DNA of 35,617 nucleotides from an uncultured Saprospiraceae bacterium (GTDB taxonomy: Bacteria; Bacteroidota; Bacteroidia; Chitinophagales; Saprospiraceae): contig CALJPQ010000012.1 of assembly GCA_937980645.1 (NCBI GenBank), positions 1 to 35,617 on the forward strand, read 5' to 3'. Shown piece after piece: positions 1 through 8,959 of this stretch (its first letter is position 1; the number at the start of each line of letters is the position of its first letter). A program made the translations under genes and the position numbers. The notes under the pieces were generated by a model that worked only from the letters and a program-made list of their open reading frames with translations, was not told the origin of the DNA and did not search any database.

Positions 1-220
1 TCCGCCGATTTTGGAGCCTAAGCGGCAGTATGTGTTTGAGTTGAAGTACCTCAAGAAGAGCGAGGCGCACCGTTTGGAGGAGGTAGTGGAGGAGGGACGG
101 GCGCAGTTGCGTCGCTATTTGTCGCACCCGGAGGTGGTGGCGCAGGGCGACTTTGTGGCGTATCTTTGGGTGGTCGTCGGCTACACCATCGAGCGCGTCG
201 AAGAGGTGAAGATCGAGTGA
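1..220 (+). CDS. PD-(D/E)XK nuclease domain protein, C-terminal fragment (AAA-ATPase-like family)
   Basis: The frame is open from the left edge (codons in phase with base 2) to a TGA at 218-220, so only the last ~72 residues are visible. They contain a beta strand with an E-x-K motif (FELKY), then a charged helix (HRLEEVVEEGRAQLRRYL) and a final strand ending VGYTIERVEEVKIE. This is the usual end of the PD-(D/E)XK nuclease domain that follows the AAA-ATPase-like domain in a family very common in Bacteroidota. The complete gene at 12388-13992 has the same C-terminal arrangement. The TTG at 11 is not a believable start, because the nuclease core needs upstream sequence. Function is unknown for this family; the nuclease assignment is by motif only. 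Confidence 0.6.
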   Translation, partial: PPILEPKRQYVFELKYLKKSEAHRLEEVVEEGRAQLRRYLSHPEVVAQGDFVAYLWVVVGYTIERVEEVKIE

Positions 221-245
221 GGCCAGAGATTAGCCGCTGAGTCGA

Positions 246-260
246 ATAAGGTAGCCTTAT
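246..260. terminator. Small inverted repeat between convergent genes
   Basis: ATAAGG-TAG-CCTTAT is a perfect 6-bp stem with a 3-base loop in the 44-base gap between two convergent genes. It has no following T-run on either strand, so it is at best a weak bidirectional terminator and could be chance. Confidence 0.25.
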
Positions 261-264
261 CGGG

Positions 265-1404
265 TTAACTATCGGCATCCATTTCCGGCTCTGCGGTGTC
301 GTCTATGCCGTCGGCGGATGCTTTTCGAGCAGTAGCAGGGTGTCCGGTGAAATGCTTGAGCATAATGATTTCGCGCTGCGTAAGTTCGCGAAAGGCACCG
401 CGTTGCAGGTCCTTTTTGGTCAGGCCGGCGAAGTAGAAGCGGTCGAGCTTCCGGACGCGGTAGCCGAGTGACTCAAACAGACGGCGCACAACGCGGTTGC
501 GGCCTTCGGTGATTTCGAGTTCGACGACATCCTTTTTGGGCTGTTCTACGGAGTAGCGTATCCAGTTGACGTGTAGCGGCCCGTCTTCAAGTTCTACGCC
601 TTGAGCGATGCGATCGAAATCTGCTTGCGACAGCGGGCGGTCGAGGCCGACGCGGTACTGTTTTTGCACCTGGCTACTGGGGTGCATGAGTTTGGCGGCC
701 AGGTCACCGTCGTTGGTCAGCAGCAGGAGACCGGTCGTATCGCGGTCGAGACGCCCTACCGGGTAAATGCGCTCAGGGAAGCTGGGATCCACCAGATCGA
801 GGACGGTCGGGCGTCCGTGTTCGTCAGAGGTGGTAGTGATAAGGCCCTTGGGTTTGTTCAGCAACACGTACACCAAACGCTCCTGTATCTGCATCAGCTG
901 GCCGTCGCAGTGGATGACGTCGCCTTCTTGCACGCGATAATAGGGTTCGAGTTTGACCTCTCCGTTGACGGTTACCAGGCCTTTTTCGATATAATCAACG
1001 GCTTTGCGACGCGAGGCTAAGCCGCAATGCGACAGGTACTTGTTGAGCGGCATGCCTACGCCTGTAGGAAGTGGTGGTTTGGGTTTGCGCTCAATGTGGA
1101 AGGTTTCTCTTGGAGCTGGTTTCTTGCCAAAGGGTTTTTTCTTGAAACCGCCGCGATCCGGACCGGAGGGTTTGCGGTACCCGCCTTCCGAGCGCTCGCG
1201 GAAGGGACGCCTTGCGGGGTCAGATGCTCCTCTACTGCGGTCTTGCCAGGGACGGCGTTCGTCGTGGTCGCGTCGTTCGTAGGGGCGTCCTTCGTTTCGC
1301 TCGCGGTAAGGGCGTTGTTCGGCGGGTCTTTCTGACTCAGAGCGCTGTTTCAGCGACGAGTCTGCGGGCCTTTGAATGCGCGGCCGGCGCTTTTTTTCCT
1401 CCAT
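265..1404 (-). CDS. 23S/16S rRNA pseudouridine synthase, RluB/RsuA family, with long basic N-terminal extension
   Basis: 379 residues from the ATG at 1404, where MEEKKRR begins; the longer open frame upstream to 1497 reads as non-coding. Residues 1-115 are a disordered, Arg/Glu/Pro-rich tail with repeated RPFRERSEGG/RPYRERNEGR-like units. Residues 119-170 are an S4 RNA-binding domain (LNKYLSHCGLASRRKAVDYI). The catalytic domain follows with GRLDRDTTGLLLLTNDG, where D220 is the expected catalytic aspartate, and EGRNRVVRRLFESLGY further on. The family isomerises one uridine in rRNA to pseudouridine in the cytoplasm. Extended basic N-termini are familiar in Bacteroidota members. Whether the target is 23S (RluB/RluE) or 16S (RsuA) rRNA cannot be told from sequence. 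The next gene upstream on the same strand ends 121 bases away, so co-transcription is possible but not shown. Confidence 0.93.
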   Translation of the reverse strand: MEEKKRRPRIQRPADSSLKQRSESERPAEQRPYRERNEGRPYERRDHDERRPWQDRSRGASDPARRPFRERSEGGYRKPSGPDRGGFKKKPFGKKPAPRETFHIERKPKPPLPTGVGMPLNKYLSHCGLASRRKAVDYIEKGLVTVNGEVKLEPYYRVQEGDVIHCDGQLMQIQERLVYVLLNKPKGLITTTSDEHGRPTVLDLVDPSFPERIYPVGRLDRDTTGLLLLTNDGDLAAKLMHPSSQVQKQYRVGLDRPLSQADFDRIAQGVELEDGPLHVNWIRYSVEQPKKDVVELEITEGRNRVVRRLFESLGYRVRKLDRFYFAGLTKKDLQRGAFRELTQREIIMLKHFTGHPATARKASADGIDDTAEPEMDADS

Positions 1405-1525
1405 GAATGAGATAACTTTAAAAAAAACTCTTGCAACAGGCGGCAAATATGCGGTAAAAGGTCGGGGTGTCTGTGTTAATTTAAACCGAACCATCAAAAT
1501 TTTTCCCGCTCAAACCTGCCTGGCC

Positions 1526-2968
1526 CTAACGCCGATGGCCCGCCTCTATCTCTGCCAATTTCTTCAGAAGCCAGTTTTTAGGCATGGCATAGGAGGTTTG
1601 GCTGACGCGCTGGCGCAGCTGTTCGAGGGCCTTTTTATCAGAGGGCGCAATTGTGGCGAGCTTTTTTACCAGGCTGATAAAATTCATATACTCGCGCTTC
1701 AGGTTTTTAGAAATGATCTTGTTGCGCAGCAAAAAGACGCGAAAGCTCTCAATGAGCGAGTCTAATGCCAGGTACTCGTCCATTTCATAGTAGGTGCGCA
1801 GCAATATGGATTTAGCCCCCAGGGCATACACGACGTCGCTGTATTCCACATCGCGCAGGCATTCGATGACGCGGTCGTAGTTTTTTTGGTAAAAATAGAC
1901 ATAGGCCAGGTTGAAAGTGCGGGCGTTCTCGCGAATGCGGGCGGGCAGGTAGTCGGCGTACTGCTGGATGAACTGTTCTGTCCATTCATACTGCCCGGCG
2001 CCCAGGCTGACGGTGATGAAGTTTTTGAATACAGCCTCGGGTATCTGGTCATTTTCGATGAGCAGGTTGCGCTCCACCATACTCCGGATGAGTTCAAAGT
2101 AGCGGTAGTAATAGCGCGTATCGCCCTGGTTGATTTTGAGGGCGCAGTAGTTTTGGGCAATGAAGAAGCACTCGCGCAGGTCGCTGCGGGCCAGCTGGCT
2201 GTCCTTTTTATCCAGGATTTCGAGGAGTTGTCCAAAATGGGTTTCGTTGTCTATTTCGGCGAAGCAGAGGATGATTTTTTGAAAAATGCGGATAAGTGGT
2301 GCTTCGTCGAAGCGCGGATCGTTGAGGTAATCCCAAAAGCCTGGGATGAAGGGCAATTCGTGTTCGCTGACGCGGAAGCCTCGAAAGAGCAGCCAGTCAA
2401 TGTAGAGTTTGAGTTTTTGGGCCAGATAGAAGCACTCTAAGTGAAAGTCGGCAGCAGCGAGTTTTTCCGAAAATCCAGCAGTTGCTACTTGTTTAGATGC
2501 GCGCGTGAAAATGTTCCAGTTTTTGCGGTATTGTGCGTAGTGGTACTCGACCGACTTGCCCGGGTATTCCTCCAGGAGGCGGTCAATGGTTCGTTCGGTG
2601 GCTGCCATGTGTTTGGGCAGATCGAAGCGTTCGAGTGCTTGCTGCAGATCGAGGGCTTCGCTTAGGGCGTCTTTCTCGCGCATTTCAGCCACCAGGAAGC
2701 GCTGGGTCAGTTGTGTCAGGTCGGATAGCAGGCGCCGCAGGTGAGCGTCATCGTAGGGGCGGCCCGGATAGAGCGCCTTCCAAACGGTGGGTTTGTCTAA
2801 AACGGCAGTCCTGTCGGGTGCTTTTCGCAGGGTTGCATCCAGCACATCGAACAGACGACTGACGTCGCCTTGTTCGTTGAGATAAGGCGAATGCACGAAC
2901 TTGCGCAGACGATTGCGTTCCGGCTTTGAAAGCGCGCCCAGCAGGGAAAGCAGTTTATCGCTTAACAT
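1526..2968 (-). CDS. Conserved hypothetical helical protein
   Basis: 480 residues starting MLSDKLLSLLGALSK. I see no signal peptide, membrane segment or catalytic motif. The protein is almost wholly alpha-helical and rich in Leu, Tyr, Phe and charged residues. Helix pairs resembling TPR-like repeats occur across the middle and C-terminal half (YYRYFELIRSMVERNLL, FNLAYVYFYQKNYDRVIECL, ALGAKSILLRTYYEMDEY). The N-terminus (LSKPERNRLRKFVHSPYLNEQ) resembles a motif found in uncharacterised Bacteroidota proteins, from memory only. A cytoplasmic scaffold or protein-interaction role is possible but unsupported. A box TACCTTTA, one mismatch from the phylum's promoter consensus, lies on the minus strand at 2990-2997, about 22 bases before the start. 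Confidence 0.8.
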   Translation of the reverse strand: MLSDKLLSLLGALSKPERNRLRKFVHSPYLNEQGDVSRLFDVLDATLRKAPDRTAVLDKPTVWKALYPGRPYDDAHLRRLLSDLTQLTQRFLVAEMREKDALSEALDLQQALERFDLPKHMAATERTIDRLLEEYPGKSVEYHYAQYRKNWNIFTRASKQVATAGFSEKLAAADFHLECFYLAQKLKLYIDWLLFRGFRVSEHELPFIPGFWDYLNDPRFDEAPLIRIFQKIILCFAEIDNETHFGQLLEILDKKDSQLARSDLRECFFIAQNYCALKINQGDTRYYYRYFELIRSMVERNLLIENDQIPEAVFKNFITVSLGAGQYEWTEQFIQQYADYLPARIRENARTFNLAYVYFYQKNYDRVIECLRDVEYSDVVYALGAKSILLRTYYEMDEYLALDSLIESFRVFLLRNKIISKNLKREYMNFISLVKKLATIAPSDKKALEQLRQRVSQTSYAMPKNWLLKKLAEIEAGHRR

Positions 2969-3092
2969 TGAAAAAAAAGCTGTGCGAGTTAAAGGTATCG
3001 CTCTGGTTTTCAGAAAAAAACGAAAGCCAAGGCAACCTTTTTTTCGCCGACAAGTTTCATAAAAAGTTGAAACATGCGCAAAGGTGCGCCTG

Positions 3093-3100
3093 TATTTTTG
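3093..3100 (+). promoter_or_regulatory. Bacteroidota-type -7 promoter box
   Basis: TATTTTTG matches TAnnTTTG exactly and lies 31 bases before the ATG at 3132. A TTG at 3067-3069 is a possible -33 element, although its 23-base spacer is slightly long. Confidence 0.55.
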
Positions 3101-3131
3101 CCCTATCTAAGTCCTTTCCAGCACCTACTCC

Positions 3132-5456
3132 ATGAAAAAAGAGGTAACGCGCCTGATTTTGGGCTTTTTGATGCCCTTTGCATTCGCGTGGCAAACAGCC
3201 TTCGACCTGTCGGCGCAATGCCAGCGCGTGGGCTGGGTAGCGGCAGCCGACATGGGCTGCGGGGCGCGCATGGTGGATTTGAACAGCGGTCAGTTGCTGT
3301 TGGCTGTATCGGGAGCGGAGGTCTTGCCGGTGGGCAAGGTGTTTCGCTTTTCCATGATGCCTGCTGCATTGCCAGCGGGTTGCCCCCCCGAGACATTACC
3401 TGCGGTAGCCCTTACGTGTGTGTCGGATACCCTACCCTGTGAGGCGAGTTTCACGTATGCCGTCAGCCCTCAGAATGCCTTCCGACTGTTTTTTGAAGCC
3501 CGCATATACGACCCTAATACGCAGACGTGCCGCTGGAACTTTGGCGACGGTGCCACTGCCGAAGGTCGTTCTGTGCAGCACACCTTCGCCCAAGAAGGCT
3601 ATTACAACGTCTGCCTGACGCTCACCGATAATCATGGCTGCGAAACCCAGCAATGCCGTTCGGTATGGGTGAGTGCCACCAATCCGAATGCTTGCGGTTA
3701 TGAGGTTCAGCTAACGGCCGTAGGGGCCAAATTGCACGGTCAGTTGGTACCCCTGAGCACACCTTCGCCAACGCTTCAATCGGTGCGGTGGTTTCTGGCC
3801 AAAACGGGTGCAACGCTGTCAAATACGCCTGCGTTTACCACTGTGCTGCCCGGTGAGGGCGCCTATTATATTTGTGCGCAGTACGAAACGGCGAGTCCGG
3901 CCTGTGCGGCGACGCGCTGCCAGCTGGTTACGGTGGCTTCTTCGCAGTGCATGCAGCCCTTACTGGCGCAGCTGATGACCAACCAGATGTGTCCATCGTT
4001 TTTCTCGCCGGTGTGCGGGTGCAACGGCATCACGTATCCCAACGAATGTGCGGCCATGGCGGCGGGCATTACCCAGTGGTGGGCGGGCGAGTGTGGCGCT
4101 CCGGGCAGCGGCAACTGCGCTGCAGACCTGCGAACAGAGACGCTCTCCGGCACTCCCTCAAGTGGGTACTGGGTGCGTCTCTACAATCGCTCGGCAGGGG
4201 CTTATCAGGTCGTCCAGGTGGATTTTGGCGACGGCTCACCCTTATGGGTTGGCTCGGCATTGGACACCATCATAGACCACCACTACGCTAAAAGTGGAGT
4301 GTATCGCGCCAACCTGACCGTCTGGCGCAACAACCAGTGCGTCTCCTCCGTCGAGCGCATCGTAGCTACCGACGCCGCCAGCTGGCAATCCGATAATAGC
4401 CCGACGCTGACGGACTACGTCTTTCCGGGCGACGCCAATGGCGACCGCCGGGCCAACGTGTACGACTTGCTGCAGCTGGGGCTGGGCTTCACGCGCACGG
4501 GAGCACCGCGCCCCTTTGCCACCACTGCCTGGGCGCCCCAATTTGCGCCCAACTGGGCCACAGCAGCCCTATCATCGGTGAACTTCAAACACGCTGACAC
4601 AGACGGCAACGGCGTCATCAACGAATTTGACCGCGCCGCCATCGAGCAAAACTATTCGCCCATCGCCGCCACCGAGCCCTCAAACGCAGATTCAGGCGTG
4701 CCGGTATGGCTCCGCTTCGTACAGGACTCCATCGTCGTCAACCCGCAGAACCCGGCGCCGGTACTGATAGCTGCTGATATCAAAATAGGACACATCGCGG
4801 CGCCTGTTCACCAGCTGTACGGCCTGGCTTTCGCCCTCAAATACCCCGAATTTATCGGGCACGACCCGGAAGTGCTGTATAGCAACAACTCCTTCCTAGG
4901 CACTTTCGGCGACATCTTGCTGCTGACCAAAGACATTTATCCGCGTCGCCAGCTGGACCTAGGTTTTGCCCGTAAAAATGGACAGGCAGTATCGGGCTAT
5001 GGCAGTATTGCAAGGATCAATTTTGCTGCGGACTTTGTCATCATCATTGACGTCATTGAACGCACCGGCTCCTTGCGGGTGCCTTTCACCGTGCCAGTAA
5101 TAGGTGTGCGCGGCATCAATGCACAAGGTCAGCCCTTAGCGCTGCGCGGAGCAGTGCTTGATACGCTTTGGATCATCCTGGAACAGACCGTCAGCGACAA
5201 GACACCCGCTGCTGCTCCGGAAGTGCAGGCTGTCGTCTATCCCAACCCTACCTCCGGCGATGCCTGGGTTGCCGTAGGCAATACTACGCTGGAGCGCATA
5301 GAGGTATTCGATATGCTGGGACACTTAGTGGAAAACCACCAACCAACGGGTGTGCACACCACGCGCTTAGAAACCCACCGCTGGCGTAAAGGCTTGTACG
5401 TGCTGCGCATACATACGCCCGATGGAGTGATAGAGCGGAAGCTGGCCGTGCATTAG
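3132..5456 (+). CDS. Secreted PKD/Kazal/dockerin-like multidomain protein with T9SS sorting domain
   Basis: 774 residues. An N-terminal signal peptide (about 1-29, ending FDLSAQC) is followed by a first PKD domain (about 105-185, core NFGDG at 136-140), a Kazal-type module (287-321), a second PKD domain (about 330-412, core DFGDG at 364-368), a pair of dockerin/EF-hand-like calcium loops (around 433-444, PGDANGDRRANVYD, and 487-500, HADTDGNGVINEFD), an unassigned beta-rich region (525-680) that could be cohesin-like, and a type A T9SS C-terminal domain (about 698-774, VVYPNPTSG to GLYVLRI). It is therefore predicted to cross the outer membrane through the type IX system and be anchored or released at the cell surface. 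The PKD and EF-hand parts suggest an adhesive or structural role; no enzymatic domain was seen. A promoter box at 3093-3100 precedes it. Confidence 0.88.
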   Translation: MKKEVTRLILGFLMPFAFAWQTAFDLSAQCQRVGWVAAADMGCGARMVDLNSGQLLLAVSGAEVLPVGKVFRFSMMPAALPAGCPPETLPAVALTCVSDTLPCEASFTYAVSPQNAFRLFFEARIYDPNTQTCRWNFGDGATAEGRSVQHTFAQEGYYNVCLTLTDNHGCETQQCRSVWVSATNPNACGYEVQLTAVGAKLHGQLVPLSTPSPTLQSVRWFLAKTGATLSNTPAFTTVLPGEGAYYICAQYETASPACAATRCQLVTVASSQCMQPLLAQLMTNQMCPSFFSPVCGCNGITYPNECAAMAAGITQWWAGECGAPGSGNCAADLRTETLSGTPSSGYWVRLYNRSAGAYQVVQVDFGDGSPLWVGSALDTIIDHHYAKSGVYRANLTVWRNNQCVSSVERIVATDAASWQSDNSPTLTDYVFPGDANGDRRANVYDLLQLGLGFTRTGAPRPFATTAWAPQFAPNWATAALSSVNFKHADTDGNGVINEFDRAAIEQNYSPIAATEPSNADSGVPVWLRFVQDSIVVNPQNPAPVLIAADIKIGHIAAPVHQLYGLAFALKYPEFIGHDPEVLYSNNSFLGTFGDILLLTKDIYPRRQLDLGFARKNGQAVSGYGSIARINFAADFVIIIDVIERTGSLRVPFTVPVIGVRGINAQGQPLALRGAVLDTLWIILEQTVSDKTPAAAPEVQAVVYPNPTSGDAWVAVGNTTLERIEVFDMLGHLVENHQPTGVHTTRLETHRWRKGLYVLRIHTPDGVIERKLAVH

Positions 5457-5530
5457 GCAACAATTAGAGGGAGAAGAGGCGCCTCCGCCCAAAGGCTTTC
5501 CTGGATATACGTCGAGAAACGGTAAATGCC

Positions 5531-5538
5531 TACGTTTG
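5531..5538 (+). promoter_or_regulatory. Bacteroidota-type -7 promoter box deciding the cdd start
   Basis: TACGTTTG is an exact TAnnTTTG match 23 bases before the ATG at 5562. It lies inside the longer open frame that begins at 5526, so it favours 5562 as the real start. No clear -33 TTTG was found. Confidence 0.5.
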
Positions 5539-5561
5539 CAGGCGGTAAAACACCCCAGGGT

Positions 5562-6050
5562 ATGCGCCGCACCGTTCAAATTGCCTTTACCGAGTACGAG
5601 AGTCCGGATGTTCTTTCACCTGACGATCGCCAGCTGCTGGCGGCTGCTGAGCAGGCTTTGGAAAAAGCCCATGCGCCCTATTCCGGCTTTCGCGTAGGAG
5701 CCGCCGCCCGTCTGTCTAATGGTCTGGTGGTGAGCGGCGCTAATTTTGAAAATGCAGCCTATCCAATGTGCCTGTGTGCCGAACGCTCCACGCTGGCGGC
5801 CGCCGTAAGCCAATACCCTGAGGCCCACATCACGACGCTGGCCGTAACAGCCGCGGCACAGGAACATCCAGTTGCTTCGCCGGCAATGCCCTGTGGGGCA
5901 TGCCGACAGGTGCTCCTGGAGGCTGAGCAAAAGTTCGGGAAACCGATACGCCTTGTTTTACGAGGCCAGAGCGGCCCTGTCTGGGTATTTGAGCGCGCCA
6001 CGGATTTGCTGCCTTTAGCCTTTGGCCCCGACATGCTTCGCTCCATTTAG
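5562..6050 (+). CDS. cdd: Cytidine deaminase
   Basis: 162 residues from the ATG at 5562 (MRRTVQIAF). The homotetrameric-type cytidine deaminase signature is complete: APYSGFRVGAAA, GANFENAAYPMCLCAERS with the zinc cysteine and the proton-shuttling glutamate of the CAE motif, and MPCGACRQVLLE supplying the other two zinc cysteines. The enzyme hydrolytically deaminates cytidine and deoxycytidine to uridine and deoxyuridine in pyrimidine salvage, in the cytoplasm. Length is slightly above the ~130 usual for the short bacterial form, owing to ~20 extra N-terminal residues. An upstream ATG at 5526 is possible but would place the promoter box inside the gene. It lies 105 bases after the PKD protein and 134 before sdhC, and appears to be its own transcription unit. 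Confidence 0.94.
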   Translation: MRRTVQIAFTEYESPDVLSPDDRQLLAAAEQALEKAHAPYSGFRVGAAARLSNGLVVSGANFENAAYPMCLCAERSTLAAAVSQYPEAHITTLAVTAAAQEHPVASPAMPCGACRQVLLEAEQKFGKPIRLVLRGQSGPVWVFERATDLLPLAFGPDMLRSI

Positions 6051-6063
6051 AGCGCGTCTAAAT
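6045..6063 (+). terminator. Hairpin overlapping the cdd stop codon
   Basis: ATTTAGA-GCGCG-TCTAAAT forms a perfect 7-bp stem with a 5-base loop across the stop codon of cytidine deaminase. It is AT-rich and lacks a T-run, so it is a weak terminator or an mRNA 3'-end structure at best. Confidence 0.3.
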
Positions 6064-6119
6064 TGGATACCCTCAGGCGTGCATCCCAAACCGCGCTGCG
6101 GCCATTGCGTTTCTCCGTT

Positions 6120-6127
6120 TAGTTTTG
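6120..6127 (+). promoter_or_regulatory. Bacteroidota-type -7 promoter box for the sdh operon
   Basis: TAGTTTTG matches TAnnTTTG exactly, 57 bases before the sdhC ATG at 6185. It overlaps the alternative in-frame start at 6125 and so argues against it. No convincing -33 element was seen. Confidence 0.5.
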
Positions 6128-6184
6128 CGGCGCAAGAACGCTGATTTTTTAGCCTTGATTACACTTCAAAACTTGACGACAAGC

Positions 6185-6871
6185 ATGAGTTGGTTTGCCC
6201 GATTTATCACCTCTTCTATAGGTCAGAAATTCGTCATGGCCCTTACAGGGCTGTTTCTGATCCTGTTCTTAGCCGTGCATTTAGCCGGCAACCTCCAATT
6301 GCTTAAGCAGGACGGCGGAGAGGCGTTTAACACCTACGCCCATTTCATGACAACCAATCCGCTCATTAAGACGGTATCGTACCTGCTTTATACCTTTATT
6401 TTGTTGCATACCATTCAGGGGATTTTGCTCTGGCGCTACAACCGGGCGGCGCGCGGCCAGCAGCGCTATGCGGTGGTTTATTCGCGCCCTGAAGAGCGCC
6501 CGGCGCGCGGTATGGCCTGGTTGGGCATTATCATTTTTGTCTTCATCCTCATCCACCTCTATCAGTTCTGGTTCCAGATGCACTGGGGCGAACTCAAAAT
6601 GGTAGCCTACCCCGCCTATCCGCATGAGGTAAAAGACCTGTACTCGCTGGTGAGCGCAACGTATCAAGACCCTGTTTTTGTGATTTTTTACGTGGCGAGC
6701 ATGGTCGTGATAGGCATCCACCTATGGCACGGCTTCTGGTCCGCCTTTCACACCCTGGGCCTCGGCCATCGCAAATACGTGCCGGTTGTTCGCTTCATCG
6801 GTATGGCCTATGCCATAGTTATCCCCCTATTGTTTGCCATCATTCCGGTCATTATGCACCTGAAAGGTTGA
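6185..6871 (+). CDS. sdhC: Succinate dehydrogenase/fumarate reductase cytochrome b subunit
   Basis: 228 residues from MSWFARFITSS. Five hydrophobic helices are visible at roughly 17-37, 57-80, 113-133, 163-188 and 204-226. This matches the single large di-haem cytochrome b558 membrane anchor of type B succinate:quinone oxidoreductases, as used in Bacteroidota, rather than the split SdhC/SdhD pair. Histidines within or next to helices (AVHLAGN, ILLHTIQG, ILIHLYQ, GIHLWHG) are candidate haem ligands. It anchors SdhA and SdhB to the cytoplasmic membrane and passes electrons to menaquinone. It is the first gene of sdhCAB, 57 bases before sdhA. The start at 6185 is preferred because the protein then begins just before the first amphipathic segment and because a promoter box covers the upstream alternative. 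Confidence 0.95.
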   Translation: MSWFARFITSSIGQKFVMALTGLFLILFLAVHLAGNLQLLKQDGGEAFNTYAHFMTTNPLIKTVSYLLYTFILLHTIQGILLWRYNRAARGQQRYAVVYSRPEERPARGMAWLGIIIFVFILIHLYQFWFQMHWGELKMVAYPAYPHEVKDLYSLVSATYQDPVFVIFYVASMVVIGIHLWHGFWSAFHTLGLGHRKYVPVVRFIGMAYAIVIPLLFAIIPVIMHLKG

Positions 6872-6928
6872 TAAGACCGCACCTTTCCACATCATTTGTT
6901 TTAACCGCAATTCTCAAAGCGCAGTCAT

Positions 6929-8863
6929 ATGACATCCACCGACATCAAGTTGGACGCCAAAATTCCCGCCGGGCCTTTGGCTGAAAAGTGGGAGAACTAT
7001 AAGGGCCATGTACCGCTGGTATCGGCCAATAACAAGCGCCGGATAGATGTAATCATCGTGGGCACAGGTCTGGCCGGTGCTTCGGCAGCTGCATCGCTGG
7101 GCGAGTTAGGGTACAATGTGAAAGTGTTTACCTTTCACGATAGCCCGCGCCGCGCGCACTCCATTGCTGCCCAGGGCGGCATCAACGCAGCGAAGAACTA
7201 TCGCAACGACGGCGACTCGGTGTATCGCCTCTTTTACGACACCATTAAAGGCGGCGACTACCGCGCCCGCGAGGCCAACGTGCATCGCCTGGCCGAAGTG
7301 TCGGTCAATATCATTGACCAGTGTGTAGCTCAGGGCGTGCCCTTTGCGCGCGAGTACGGTGGCTTACTGGACAACCGCTCTTTTGGCGGCACGCTTGTTT
7401 CCCGCACGTTTTATGCCCGCGGCCAGACGGGGCAGCAATTGCTCATCGGCGCTTACCAGGCGCTTAGCCGTCAGGTGGCGCTTGGCACAGTGAAGCTGTA
7501 CAATCGCCACGAAATGCTTGACGTGGTCATCGTGGACGGCAAATGCCGCGGCATCATCGCACGCAATCTGCTGACGGGCGAGCTCGAGCGCCACAGCGCT
7601 CATGCCGTTGTGCTCTGCACGGGCGGCTACGGCAATGTGTTCTACCTGAGCACCAACGCCATGCTGTGCAACGTAACCGCCGCCTGGCGTGCGCATCGCC
7701 GCGGCGCTTTCTTTGGCAACCCCTGCTTTACGCAGATCCACCCCACGTGCATTCCCGTTTCGGGCGATTACCAGTCCAAGCTCACCCTCATGTCGGAGTC
7801 GTTGCGCAACGACGGGCGGTGCTGGGTACCCAAAGACCCCGCCGATGCGAAAAAGCACCCCAATGAGATACCCGAAGAGGCTCGCGACTACTATCTAGAA
7901 CGCCGGTATCCGGCCTTCGGCAACTTAGTGCCGCGCGACATCGCCAGCCGGGCCGCCAAAGCCGAGTGCGATGCCGGCAAAGGCGTCGGCCCCACCGGTC
8001 TGGCCGTCTATCTTGATTTTGCTGACGCCATCAAACGCTATGGTCGCGACACCATCGCCGCCCGATACGGCAACCTCTTCGAGATGTATGAGAAAATCAC
8101 AGGCGACAACCCTTACGAAGTGCCAATGCGCATATACCCCGCCGTCCACTACACCATGGGTGGCCTGTGGGTGGACTATGAACTGATGACTACCGTTCCC
8201 GGCCTTTATGCCGCCGGCGAAGCTAACTTCAGCGACCACGGCGCCAACCGCTTAGGTGCCTCCGCCCTCATGCAAGGGCTGGCCGACGGCTATTTCGTAC
8301 TGCCGTACACCATCGGTGCCTACCTGAGTAAGGAAATCCGAACCGGCCCCATCCCCACGAACCTGCCCGAATTTGAACGCGCCGAAAAGGAAGTGGCCGA
8401 CCGCATCCACCGCCTGATGAGCATCGGGGGCAAGGAAAGCGCCGAGTCCCTACATCGCCGCTTAGGTAAAATCATGTGGAATAAATGCGGTATGGCCCGA
8501 AACGCCAAAGGCTTGCAGGAAGCCATCAGCGAAATCCGCGCCCTCCGGGAAGAGTTCTGGAAAAACCTTTACGTGCCAGGGCGCGCCGATGAGTTCAACC
8601 CCGAACTCGAAAAAGCCTGGCGCGTGGCCGACTTCCTCGAACTCGGCGAACTGATGTGCATTGACGCCCTGCATCGCAACGAAAGCTGTGGCGGCCATTT
8701 CCGTGAAGAATACCAGACCGCCGACGGCGAAGCCCTGCGCGACGACGAAAACTACAAGTACGTCGCCGCCTGGGAATGGCGCGGCGAAGGCGAACCACCC
8801 ACACTGCACAAAGAACCGCTCATCTACGAAGAAGTCGAAATCGCACAGCGCAGCTATAAATAA
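6929..8863 (+). CDS. sdhA: Succinate dehydrogenase/fumarate reductase flavoprotein subunit
   Basis: 644 residues. The N-terminal dinucleotide-binding fold ([22 protein letters not shown]) is followed by [13 protein letters not shown], which carries the histidine expected to bind FAD covalently. The substrate and capping regions follow ([20 protein letters not shown], then [10 protein letters not shown]), as does the family-typical [28 protein letters not shown] with [17 protein letters not shown]. The enzyme oxidises succinate to fumarate (or the reverse) in the TCA cycle, on the cytoplasmic face of the membrane. Length and order match the type B complex in Bacteroidota. It sits between sdhC and sdhB in one operon. 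Confidence 0.97.
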   Translation: MTSTDIKLDAKIPAGPLAEKWENYKGHVPLVSANNKRRIDVIIVGTGLAGASAAASLGELGYNVKVFTFHDSPRRAHSIAAQGGINAAKNYRNDGDSVYRLFYDTIKGGDYRAREANVHRLAEVSVNIIDQCVAQGVPFAREYGGLLDNRSFGGTLVSRTFYARGQTGQQLLIGAYQALSRQVALGTVKLYNRHEMLDVVIVDGKCRGIIARNLLTGELERHSAHAVVLCTGGYGNVFYLSTNAMLCNVTAAWRAHRRGAFFGNPCFTQIHPTCIPVSGDYQSKLTLMSESLRNDGRCWVPKDPADAKKHPNEIPEEARDYYLERRYPAFGNLVPRDIASRAAKAECDAGKGVGPTGLAVYLDFADAIKRYGRDTIAARYGNLFEMYEKITGDNPYEVPMRIYPAVHYTMGGLWVDYELMTTVPGLYAAGEANFSDHGANRLGASALMQGLADGYFVLPYTIGAYLSKEIRTGPIPTNLPEFERAEKEVADRIHRLMSIGGKESAESLHRRLGKIMWNKCGMARNAKGLQEAISEIRALREEFWKNLYVPGRADEFNPELEKAWRVADFLELGELMCIDALHRNESCGGHFREEYQTADGEALRDDENYKYVAAWEWRGEGEPPTLHKEPLIYEEVEIAQRSYK

Positions 8864-8925
8864 CTTGCTCTGCCGAGCACAAAGGGCCAGTAACGGCCAT
8901 TTTGGAAAAAGACGCCAACCACGGC

Positions 8926-8952
8926 AAAATCTTTTGCTAAAAACAAGATTTT
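8926..8952 (+). repeat. Inverted repeat in the sdhA-sdhB gap
   Basis: AAAATCTT (8926-8933) and AAGATTTT (8945-8952) form a perfect 8-bp stem with an 11-base loop, ending 7 bases before the sdhB ATG. In the mRNA it would sit over or beside the ribosome-binding region. The effect is unknown. Confidence 0.4.
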
Positions 8953-8959
8953 CAACGCT

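Noticed and set aside
1170..1404. Repeats in the Arg-rich N-terminus of the pseudouridine synthase as a mobile or regulatory repeat
   Set aside because: The repeats follow codon phase and encode a disordered basic tail of a type common in this enzyme family in Bacteroidota.
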